Shown here: one piece after another, positions 5,643 through 12,677 of the stretch
Numbering within the stretch: the stretch's first letter is position 1
Layout of the letters: every line of letters begins with the position of its first letter
Translations under genes and position numbers: made by a program
Assembly (NCBI GenBank): GCA_021779695.1
Contig: JAJYAE010000106.1
Location: 1 to 12,677, forward strand
Source of the DNA: Acidobacteriota bacterium
Lineage (GTDB): Bacteria > Acidobacteriota > Terriglobia > Terriglobales > Acidobacteriaceae
DNA length: 12,677 nt
Reading direction: 5' to 3'
The notes under the pieces: model-generated
Told to the model about the DNA's origin: nothing
Database searches by the model: none
What the model saw: the letters and a program-made list of their open reading frames with translations, nothing else

Positions 5643-8480
5643 ATGTTTCCTGGCGATCGATTCCATTCCACAGCTTTGTCGGCGGCTCTTGCGAGCCTGA
5701 TCGTAGTGGGCCTTGGCCCGAATGTGCTGGGCGCGCAGCCGCCGGCCAACGGCACGCCTGGCCTGCCCGCCGCGATGCCGTCATCCCGTGCGCTTTCGCT
5801 GGCGGAAGATCGCGGCGAAGCTGGACTGGAGCAAACGCTGAAGCGCCTGGGCACAACAGCCAGCGTGCTGATGATTGTCGCGCATCCCGACGACGAGGAT
5901 GGCTCGCTGCTGACGTACCTCTCGCGCGGACTCGGTGCGCGCGCCACGCTGTTTACGTTGACGCGCGGCGAAGGCGGCCAGAATGCCATGTCTGCCGAAG
6001 CCGATGACGCACTCGGCATTATCCGCACCAATGAGTTGCTCAAAGCGGATGAGTACTATGGCGCGAGCCAGATGTGGGGCACGGAAGCTGATTTCGGTTT
6101 CTCCAAGACGCAAGAGGAAGCCTTTGCTCAATGGGGACACCAGCGCGTGCTGTATGACGCGGTACTGGCCGTGCGGCGTGCGCGCCCCCAGATCATTGTG
6201 GCGACCTTTGTGGGCGGGGTGAGCGACGGGCACGGACAGCATCAGGTCTCAGGTGAGATTGCCCAGGAAGCCTTCAAAGTCGCTGGCGACCCCAACGTCT
6301 TTCCCGATCAGATCAAGGCCGGATACCAGCCCTGGCAGCCGCTCGCGGTCTACTCGATGGTGCCGTTCGCACCCATCACGAATAAGGGCATGTTTGACTA
6401 TGCCACCGGCAAATGGGCTCCAGCGCGCTTTCATGACTACGTCACGGGAGATTGGCTTACGGGAGAGCCATCAACCGATGTCACGCTGCCCGTCGGCACG
6501 CGGGACGCCACACTGGGCCGGAGCTACCAGCAGATTGCGCGCGAGGGCTGGGGGATGCAAAAGTCGCAGAACGGCGGCGCCAACCCCACGCTCAGCGGGC
6601 CGGGAACTGCGCGCTACCACCTGTGGTCAGTGGCAGAACCGGCCAAGGCGGCGCCGGGATCGGCCTCAAACAGCGACCTCTTTCATAACAGTCGCGTTGA
6701 CGTGGACACCTCTCTCACTGGCCTCGCACACCTTGTCTCAGAACCACCTTCCTGGCTCACGGAGAACCTGCGGGAGATCGACCATGGTATGGCGCAATTT
6801 GCTCAGCAGCATGCAGGCCTGACCGGGACAGCCACTGCGAACGCGTTGGCGCCGCTCTACCGCCAGACTTTGGACCTGCGTGCGCGCGTCGCGACCAGCA
6901 GCATGAAGGAACCCGGCAAATCCAGTCTGCTCTTCGAGCTCGACACAAAAATTGGAGAGTTCCAGCAGGCGCTTGCCAATCTGCTTGGTCTCGACCTCCT
7001 GGCATTTCGCACGAACCAGACCCAGGCAGAGTCCGGCGGCTTCCGCGGAAACTCGGCTGACGAGACTCCGCGCAGCGTGACGCCCGGCGAAGCATTTCAC
7101 GTACGGGTTCACACCTCTCAGGCCACCGCGGCCACGCGCCTCACAAGAGTCTGGCTGGCGAGCGCGAGCGGCAGCCAATGGTCCTTCACGCTCACCAGCG
7201 GCGCGGCGGAACCTGCAGCTTCTGTCTCTGATCCGATCTTTACCGTGCATGCGGCCGCGGATGCGGCACCAACCGCGCCCTACTTCACGCGCCCCTCCGT
7301 TGAGCAGCCGTATTACGACGTGCAACCCTCTGCCCTGCGCGGCCATTCGTTTGCGCCATACCCGCTCGCAGCATGGGCTCAGTTCGACTTCCAGGGACTG
7401 CCAATCCGGTTGGGCCAGGTGGTACAGACACTGGAACGCGTAACCGGACCCGGAGGCATCTACGAGCCCCTCGTTGTCACTCCTGCAATCGGGGTGCGCA
7501 TCGAACCGGATGCCCGCATCCTGCCGCTTGATGGCAGCGCCTTGCCCGTGCAGGTCACCGTACACACCGAGGCCGCTGCGGATGGAAATGTCTCGCTCAA
7601 GCTGCCGGAAGGCTGGCGTTGCGAGCCGGCTTCAGTTCCGTTTCATCGCGCGAGTGCAGGTGACACGGCACCCATCACGTTTCAAGTCACGCCCGGCAAT
7701 GTGAAGGCAGGAGCCTATTCGATTCAGGCCGTCGCTGTTGCAGGAGGACATACGTTTGAGACCGGCTGGCAAAACGTGGGCTATGCCGGATTGCGCCCCT
7801 ATAACCAATACAAGCCGTCGGCACTGAAGACGAGCAAGGTGGACGTGACCTTGGCGCGTGGTCTGCGCATCGCCTACATTATGGGCACCGGCGACCGCGT
7901 GCCCGAAGCGATCGAAGGCCTTGGCGCCAGCGTGCATCTTCTCTCCAACGCAGAATTGGCCTCTTCAGATCTGTCTGCGTGGAATGTGATCCTGGTCGGC
8001 ATTCGTGCTTATTCTGTGAAGCCGGAGCTTGCAGCCGCCCAGGCTCGGCTGAACGACTTTGTTCGCAACGGCGGCACGCTCATCGTTCAGTACCAGAGCG
8101 GGGACTTCCCTGCGCCATTCCCGCTGGCGATGGGGCGCATTCCCGAACGCGTGGTGGATGAAGCAGATCCGGTCAGCATCCTTGCTCCCGCAAATTCTCT
8201 GCTGAACTTTCCCAACCACATCACATCTGCGGATTTTGACGGCTGGGTCGAGGAACGCGGACACTCCTTTCTTGATACATGGGACCCAGCTTACACGGCA
8301 CTGACCGAAACAGCTGATCCGGGCCAGGACCCGCAACGCGGCGGCCTCCTCATCGCTCATCCCGGCAAAGGAACCTATATTTATGTCGCTTATGCTCTCT
8401 ACCGCCAGTTTCCTGAGTTAGTGCCCGGTTCGTATCGCATCCTGGCCAACTTATTGAGCGCGGGGCAAGCGTCCCATTAG
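5643..8480 (+). CDS. Secreted PIG-L (LmbE-like) deacetylase, large multidomain form
   Basis: 945-aa secreted protein. A signal peptide (hydrophobic 11-30, likely cleaved after Ala31 in V-L-G-A/Q) leads to an LmbE/PIG-L domain (about 73-260) with the zinc and catalytic motif AHPDDE (80-85), TRGEGGQN (107-114) and the distal DGHGQH (195-200). In this family these ligate zinc for removal of acetyl groups from N-acetyl sugars such as GlcNAc conjugates; the substrate here is unknown. Residues about 612-715 form an Ig-like NEW3-type domain, and about 741-930 resemble a class I glutamine amidotransferase/ThuA-like fold, probably non-catalytic. This layout is common in Acidobacteriota and Bacteroidota. 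The frame is open from 5340, but that part lies antisense to the permease; ATG 5643 precedes the signal peptide and has only a weak GAAGAG site, very close to it. No terminator is visible downstream. Confidence 0.92.
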   Translation: MFPGDRFHSTALSAALASLIVVGLGPNVLGAQPPANGTPGLPAAMPSSRALSLAEDRGEAGLEQTLKRLGTTASVLMIVAHPDDEDGSLLTYLSRGLGARATLFTLTRGEGGQNAMSAEADDALGIIRTNELLKADEYYGASQMWGTEADFGFSKTQEEAFAQWGHQRVLYDAVLAVRRARPQIIVATFVGGVSDGHGQHQVSGEIAQEAFKVAGDPNVFPDQIKAGYQPWQPLAVYSMVPFAPITNKGMFDYATGKWAPARFHDYVTGDWLTGEPSTDVTLPVGTRDATLGRSYQQIAREGWGMQKSQNGGANPTLSGPGTARYHLWSVAEPAKAAPGSASNSDLFHNSRVDVDTSLTGLAHLVSEPPSWLTENLREIDHGMAQFAQQHAGLTGTATANALAPLYRQTLDLRARVATSSMKEPGKSSLLFELDTKIGEFQQALANLLGLDLLAFRTNQTQAESGGFRGNSADETPRSVTPGEAFHVRVHTSQATAATRLTRVWLASASGSQWSFTLTSGAAEPAASVSDPIFTVHAAADAAPTAPYFTRPSVEQPYYDVQPSALRGHSFAPYPLAAWAQFDFQGLPIRLGQVVQTLERVTGPGGIYEPLVVTPAIGVRIEPDARILPLDGSALPVQVTVHTEAAADGNVSLKLPEGWRCEPASVPFHRASAGDTAPITFQVTPGNVKAGAYSIQAVAVAGGHTFETGWQNVGYAGLRPYNQYKPSALKTSKVDVTLARGLRIAYIMGTGDRVPEAIEGLGASVHLLSNAELASSDLSAWNVILVGIRAYSVKPELAAAQARLNDFVRNGGTLIVQYQSGDFPAPFPLAMGRIPERVVDEADPVSILAPANSLLNFPNHITSADFDGWVEERGHSFLDTWDPAYTALTETADPGQDPQRGGLLIAHPGKGTYIYVAYALYRQFPELVPGSYRILANLLSAGQASH

Positions 8481-8822
8481 TCAAGAAAACTTCCTTGAAC
8501 TACATTCTTTGGGTTGATGAATCGCGCGTAAATTCACGGCAAATTTACATTGCGGCCCTGCGCGTGGCTGCTTCTGTTAAATGCCTGTAAATTCGTCATC
8601 TATTCACACACTTCTGCGAACCTCAAAGGCAGATGAGACAAGTGAGTGAGACCAAGCCAAGTGAGGTGTGGCTCGCTTCCTGTCTGTCGAGATTTTCTCT
8701 GATCAAGTTTGCTTCGATGAGCGACATGAGTTCCGCCCATCTTGCGAATCACTCAGGGTGCAGACGCTGTCCCGGCGTGTGCAGATCTCAAACCAACCTG
8801 TTCTGAGAGGATGAGAGGCCCG
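8481..8822. promoter_or_regulatory. Intergenic region before the porin with GTAAATT half-sites
   Basis: This 342-bp gap has no gene I can support. It contains GTAAATT at 8528-8534 facing AATTTAC at 8542-8548 (7-bp inverted repeat, 7-base spacer), and the same 8-mer GTAAATTC seen at 8528 recurs at 8587-8594. CAAGTGAG is directly repeated at 8639-8646 and 8658-8665, and AGCCA/TGGCT (8655-8673) could form a short hairpin. The region probably holds the porin promoter and operators, but I cannot place convincing -35 and -10 boxes. Confidence 0.45.
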
Positions 8823-10604
8823 ATGAATCTGAAGCTCAACACAGCTGCCGCGGCAATGCTGGCAGTGAGTCTTGCTGGATCGCTTGCATATGCAGGCGCT
8901 CCCCAGGAATCTGCGCACAAGAAGAGTGACACGACAAAAAAGGCGGCGAAGCCGTCGGTGGAAGATCAGATTCAGGCGCTGCGGGAAGAAATGGAGCAGC
9001 AGATCAACAGCCTGAAGAACGATCTGGCCGAGAAGAATGCTGAATTGCAGAAGGCACAGCAGGCTGCGGCGCAGGCGCAGGACGCTGCGGCCAAGGCGGA
9101 AGCTGCCGCAAGCGCACAACAGCAGGCGGTGACGGAAAACCAGAAGGCTGTGACTGCGCTCCAGAGCAATGTGGACGACATGAAGCAAGCGAATGCGGCC
9201 GTGGTCGCCAGCGTCACGGACGACACGACCAAGATCAAGAAAGAGATCGAAGCGCCTGCAACCTTGCATTACAAGGGAATCACGCTTTCGCCAGCGGGCA
9301 GCTTCATCGCGGCCGAAACAGTGTGGCGCCAGGGCGCAACCGGCGGCGGTTTGAACACAGCCTTCACCGGCATTCCAATTGCGAACTCTGACTACGCACA
9401 GCAGAGCGAGTTCTATGGAACCGGCCGCCAGTCACGTCTGGCCCTGAAGGCAGAGGGCAAGCTGAGCAACATGATCCTGAGCGGTTACTACGAAATGGAC
9501 TGGCTCGGTACAGGCATTACCTCGAACAACAATCAGAGCAACAGCTACGTGCTGCGGCAGCGCCAGTTGTGGGCGGATGCAAAGCTGGCAAATGGCTGGG
9601 ACTTCTCTGGCGGACAGGGATGGTCCCTGGCGGCAGAAACAACTCAAGGGTTGACGCGCGGGACGGAGATTCTGCCGGCCACCATCGACCCCCAGTACGA
9701 AGCGGGCTTCGTATGGACGCGGCAATACAGCTTCCGCGTGTCGAAGAACGTTGGACAGAAGTTCTTCATGGGCGCTTCCGCTGAGAATGCCGAGACGCTC
9801 AACCCCGCGGGCGCCAATCTTCCGAGCAATCTGCTCATCGGCTCCGCCGGCGTGGGCGGCGGACTCTTCAACCCGACCGCAAACTACTCCTTCAACATGA
9901 CACCTGACTTTATCGCGAAGATCGCGATGGAGCCCGGCTGGGGCCACTGGGAACTGTTCGGCGTTGGCCGCTCGTTCCGTGACCGTATTTATCCCGCTAC
10001 TGGATCGCCTTACAACGATACGGTTTGGGGCGGCGGCGTGGGTGGAGGCTTCCGCGGACCCCTCGCGAACCGCAAGGTCTCGGTCGGTCTTAAGGGACTC
10101 TGGGGCGAAGGCGTCGGGCGCTACGGCTCATCGACCATTGCAGACATCACGCTGCGGCCGGATGGAACCATCTCTCCGCTGCACGGCTTCTCGGCTCTGA
10201 GCACGGTGGAATTGAATCCAACCGACCGCCTGAACATCTACCTGAACTACGGCGGCGACTACATTGGCCGCGACTGGACGCTCAATTCGACGGGCACGCA
10301 GGTCGGCTACGGAAACTACAGCGCCGACATGACGGGTTGCAACGTGGAAGTGAAGACGGGCGGCTCCTTCAGCCCCTCGAATCCCGCGCACTGCACAGCA
10401 AACACGAAAGACGTGCAGGAATTCACCGCTGGCTACTGGTACAACTTCTACAACGGCCCCAAGGGCCGCCTGCGCTACGGACTGCAGTACAGCTGGTTTG
10501 AGCGCGACCTGTGGTCAGGCAACGGCGGCACCACGAATCCGGGTGGCGGCGCAAATGGAACCGACAACATGTTCTGGACTTCGTTCCGTTACTACCTGCC
10601 GTAA
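8823..10604 (+). CDS. Outer-membrane porin with N-terminal coiled coil (DcaP-like architecture)
   Basis: 593-aa outer-membrane protein. The signal peptide ends A-Y-A/G (cleavage after residue 24). Residues 45-142 are a long Ala/Gln/Lys/Glu-rich heptad region, predicted to be a coiled coil and likely to trimerise in the periplasm. From about 148 alternating aromatic and polar strands with many Gly, Asn, Tyr and Trp form a beta barrel ending in aromatic R-Y-Y-L-P. The segment around 'RQSRLALKAEG' (about 200-210), the following strands and the coiled coil recall the DcaP porin family, which admits negatively charged substrates; this is by eye only. Cys506 and Cys524 could form a disulfide in an extracellular loop. 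The frame is open from 8742, but ATG 8823 has GAGAGG 4 bases upstream and starts the signal peptide; ATG 8811 is an alternative. A rho-independent terminator follows. Confidence 0.88.
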   Translation: MNLKLNTAAAAMLAVSLAGSLAYAGAPQESAHKKSDTTKKAAKPSVEDQIQALREEMEQQINSLKNDLAEKNAELQKAQQAAAQAQDAAAKAEAAASAQQQAVTENQKAVTALQSNVDDMKQANAAVVASVTDDTTKIKKEIEAPATLHYKGITLSPAGSFIAAETVWRQGATGGGLNTAFTGIPIANSDYAQQSEFYGTGRQSRLALKAEGKLSNMILSGYYEMDWLGTGITSNNNQSNSYVLRQRQLWADAKLANGWDFSGGQGWSLAAETTQGLTRGTEILPATIDPQYEAGFVWTRQYSFRVSKNVGQKFFMGASAENAETLNPAGANLPSNLLIGSAGVGGGLFNPTANYSFNMTPDFIAKIAMEPGWGHWELFGVGRSFRDRIYPATGSPYNDTVWGGGVGGGFRGPLANRKVSVGLKGLWGEGVGRYGSSTIADITLRPDGTISPLHGFSALSTVELNPTDRLNIYLNYGGDYIGRDWTLNSTGTQVGYGNYSADMTGCNVEVKTGGSFSPSNPAHCTANTKDVQEFTAGYWYNFYNGPKGRLRYGLQYSWFERDLWSGNGGTTNPGGGANGTDNMFWTSFRYYLP

Positions 10605-10628
10605 CCCATCAGCCATTCGCAACTGCGA

Positions 10629-10657
10629 GGGCAGCCTGAAAGGGCTGCCCCTTTTTT
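10629..10657 (+). terminator. Rho-independent terminator of the porin gene
   Basis: GGGCAGCC (10629-10636) and GGCTGCCC (10643-10650) form a perfect 8-bp GC-rich stem with a 6-base loop, followed by C and six T residues (10652-10657). It begins 25 bp after the porin stop. There is no T run on the other strand, so it should act only in the porin direction. Confidence 0.92.
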
Positions 10658-10688
10658 GCAGTGGTTCGGAGCGGACGACTTGATTCAC

Positions 10689-12650
10689 CTAGCGGCTCTG
10701 CGGCTCCCCGGTCGACGCGAACGATAGACCGTCGATCGGATGGCCGGATGCAAGAACGTCGCGCAGGCGCTCAGGATTTACTCCGCTCTGGCCAACCGCC
10801 GACTCGATCAATTGAAGAGCCTGACTCGGTTTTGTGGATGCAGGGAGACGAAAAATCCACGGGATATTCGCGGAAGTCAGTGTTGTGTCATCACTCAATC
10901 CCAGCACGGGAACAAAGGCCTTGAGCGCGAGCTGCTCCGAGAGATGCGCTGCGTCGCGATCCAGTGCAAGGATGGCAAGCGCATGTTCATCCCAGAGCGC
11001 ATGCACCAATTGCGTCGCTGCCGCGCCCCAGTTTTGATTGCTCGCCACGGGAATGATCTCAATGCCGTTGCGGCCCGCAGCCGCCCCTTGGACGAGCGGT
11101 GCGAGCGCAGCAGAAGCCGCTACCCTGGCAGCATCCGGCCCGAAGAGCACGATGCGCACCGGACCTGCCGGTTCATTGGGCCGCGGCGGACCAAGATACG
11201 CCACACCGTTCTCTCCCACTCGCGCGTATGGAACGGGAGACGCAGGGGATGCAGCAGAAGACTTCTGCTCGGGCTGCACCTTATTCATCGTCGTCAACTG
11301 ATAGGTGACGGAGCCGTTGTGCACCGTGCCGATATACATGGGTGCTACATTCTTCTGGTTCGGATCAAACACCATATGCCCCGTGACCCCGTCGTACTCC
11401 TGCAAGTCGGCCAGCGCATCGTGAATCCGCGCGCGATTCAATCCCGCCTCGCAGATGGCATGAAGCAGTATGTTCATCGCATCATAGGAAAGCGATGCGA
11501 ACTGGTCGGGGGACTCATGGTAGTGCGCCTCAAAGCGCTGGTTGAAGCTGACCCACTTCGGATCCTTGCTCGTGGGGTCATACGGGAAAACTGCTTCAAA
11601 TCCTTCCGCAGCGGGCCCCGCGGCTGCAAGTAGTTCGGGCCCGAGCGTGCGATAAGAGCCAAAGACATGTTGCTTCATTCCGAGCTTCTTCATCTGCTTG
11701 AGGATGGCAGCCGCCTCGTCCTCATCGGACCAAAGCACGATGGAATCCACGCGTGAATCGCGAATAATTCTCAGCTCCCGATTAAAATCGGTATCCCCAG
11801 GCAGGTATTTCTGCTCAATCACGATCGGGTGGCCGAGCCGCCGCGCCGCGTTGCGGAACTCCGGAACGCCCATGCGCCCATAACGGTTGTTGACCCGCAA
11901 AATCGCAGTTCGCTTCAGTCCGAGCTCGGAAAAGATGCGGCGAGCAAGCGTGAACGACTGAACGCGGTCATCCTGCAGATCCGTGAAGTACCACGGAATG
12001 TAGGTTTCAGGAATCGTCGGATCCGTTGACGCTGAATTGACAATGGGAGTTTCCGCCTTGAGTACGAGACGCAGCAGGATGTGGGTGGTCTCGGAATTGA
12101 TGGAACCGAAGATGGCCCAGTCATGCTCGTCATAGATCATCTTTACGCCCACGTCCGAAGCCGAGCCCCATATAGCCGGATCGGTGGGACGTCCCGGCCC
12201 GTATACCGCTTTCTCCTGCCAGTTGTTGTAGTCATCGTGCAAGATCAGGTGGAATGGCTTGCCGCCGTAACCACCCTGCGCGTTTGCCTCATCCACGGCG
12301 AGTTGAGCACCATTGAGCATCCGCTTTCCAAAGACCGCGTCGGATGTGCCCTGGATGGGGCCGATGAAGCCTATGCGCACCTCAGAAACATTCTTCGGCT
12401 CGGGAATATCACGCCCCGCACCGACGTAGATGTTGGGATGAACGTAGTTGAGAAAGTACGGCTTGGCGTATTTCTCAAATGGGCTGAAGTCGGAAGGCTC
12501 GCCCGCATAAGGTTCGACATCGCGATCCTTCGGTGGCCCCGGCGGATGTGCGCCGCAGGAACAACTCCATGTCCCTGCGTTTTGCCCGCTTGCGGCGACC
12601 GCGACACACATCCCGGCTACCAGCGCCGTAATCCAACATCTCTTACGCAT
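10689..12650 (-). CDS. Periplasmic type I solute-binding protein (branched-chain amino acid ABC type) with extra C-terminal lobe
   Basis: 653-aa secreted protein. The signal peptide covers about residues 1-23. A 65-residue extension then carries Cys30-x-Cys32 followed by a Pro-rich stretch. Residues about 92-455 form a Leu/Ile/Val-binding-type fold, with 'IGFIGPIQG' at the start, 'GAQLAVDEANAQGG' (114-127), 'TPIVNSASTD' (201-210) and 'SLSYDAMNILLHAI' (387-399). After a linker (458-495) a second partial lobe (about 497-625) repeats part of the first. Such proteins bind amino acids, amides or other small molecules for ABC import, but the usual size is about 370-420 aa and no permease or ATPase gene is visible, so it may serve as a sensor or a partner of an oxidase. 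ATG 12650 has GGGGAG 8 bases upstream. The gene may continue an operon beyond the window. Confidence 0.9.
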   Translation of the reverse strand: MRKRCWITALVAGMCVAVAASGQNAGTWSCSCGAHPPGPPKDRDVEPYAGEPSDFSPFEKYAKPYFLNYVHPNIYVGAGRDIPEPKNVSEVRIGFIGPIQGTSDAVFGKRMLNGAQLAVDEANAQGGYGGKPFHLILHDDYNNWQEKAVYGPGRPTDPAIWGSASDVGVKMIYDEHDWAIFGSINSETTHILLRLVLKAETPIVNSASTDPTIPETYIPWYFTDLQDDRVQSFTLARRIFSELGLKRTAILRVNNRYGRMGVPEFRNAARRLGHPIVIEQKYLPGDTDFNRELRIIRDSRVDSIVLWSDEDEAAAILKQMKKLGMKQHVFGSYRTLGPELLAAAGPAAEGFEAVFPYDPTSKDPKWVSFNQRFEAHYHESPDQFASLSYDAMNILLHAICEAGLNRARIHDALADLQEYDGVTGHMVFDPNQKNVAPMYIGTVHNGSVTYQLTTMNKVQPEQKSSAASPASPVPYARVGENGVAYLGPPRPNEPAGPVRIVLFGPDAARVAASAALAPLVQGAAAGRNGIEIIPVASNQNWGAAATQLVHALWDEHALAILALDRDAAHLSEQLALKAFVPVLGLSDDTTLTSANIPWIFRLPASTKPSQALQLIESAVGQSGVNPERLRDVLASGHPIDGLSFASTGEPQSR

Positions 12651-12677
12651 CGGATTTACTCCCCGTGGTTATGGCAG

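Noticed and set aside
7532..7545. TGGCAG...TTGC resembling a sigma-54 promoter
   Set aside because: The GG-to-GC spacing is one base short and it lies deep within the PIG-L coding sequence.
8481..8500. Possible terminator after the PIG-L stop (TCAAG/CTTGA)
   Set aside because: Only five perfect pairs, AT-rich and without a T run; too weak to call.
8703..9269. 188-codon minus-strand frame opposite the porin 5' end
   Set aside because: Leu/Arg-rich reverse reading of the coiled-coil codons; no independent support.
10740..11633. 297-codon plus-strand frame opposite the solute-binding protein
   Set aside because: Shadow frame with Arg/Cys/His-rich translation; the opposite strand carries a clear binding-protein fold.
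1..12677. CRISPR arrays, tRNA/rRNA genes, insertion sequences, phage or integrase genes
   Set aside because: No regularly spaced repeats, no tRNA cloverleaf or CCA end, no transposase or integrase motifs were seen on either strand.

Overview
The window reads as chromosomal DNA of a GC-rich Gram-negative soil bacterium, most likely an Acidobacteriota member (Terriglobus/Acidobacterium/Edaphobacter type). This rests on the family mix: a large secreted three-part PIG-L (LmbE-like) deacetylase, a coiled-coil plus beta-barrel porin, a lipoprotein with DUF4382/DUF5666-like parts, and an APC permease with a GVGPF motif. It is inference from protein character, since no rRNA or marker gene is present. 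There are no tRNAs, rRNAs, CRISPR arrays, transposases or phage genes.

Layout. (1) 18-1520 (+): secreted lipoprotein. It converges on (2) 1649-3160 (-), a sigma-54 enhancer-binding activator with a degenerate receiver domain; a strong bidirectional terminator (1561-1595) separates them. (3) 3161-4187: about 1 kb without a confident gene, but the most structured non-coding DNA in the window. On the minus strand it holds a near-consensus sigma-70 promoter (3939-3967), a palindrome at the expected start site, a long imperfect hairpin, a terminator-like stem-loop (3668-3688) and then a good Shine-Dalgarno with a weak 117-aa ORF (3299-3652). A second promoter candidate and a palindrome cluster (3205-3279) lie just upstream of the sigma-54 activator. 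(4) 4188-5603 (-): amino-acid/polyamine permease. It diverges, with only 39 bp between the starts, from (5) 5643-8480 (+): secreted PIG-L deacetylase. (6) 8481-8822: 342-bp intergenic region with three GTAAATT half-sites. (7) 8823-10604 (+): outer-membrane porin with an N-terminal coiled coil and its own rho-independent terminator. It converges on (8) 10689-12650 (-): a large periplasmic type I solute-binding protein with a C-terminal repeat of its first lobe.

These look like separate transcription units, not one pathway. A loose theme is uptake and envelope processing: porin (outer membrane), binding protein (periplasm), permease (inner membrane) and secreted deacetylase. The most unusual candidate is the minus-strand leader or small RNA at about 3668-3933. 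I could not match it to a known riboswitch class. Its arrangement (promoter, structured RNA, terminator-like stem, Shine-Dalgarno) would fit either a stand-alone small RNA or an attenuated leader, and only experiment or comparative analysis can decide.
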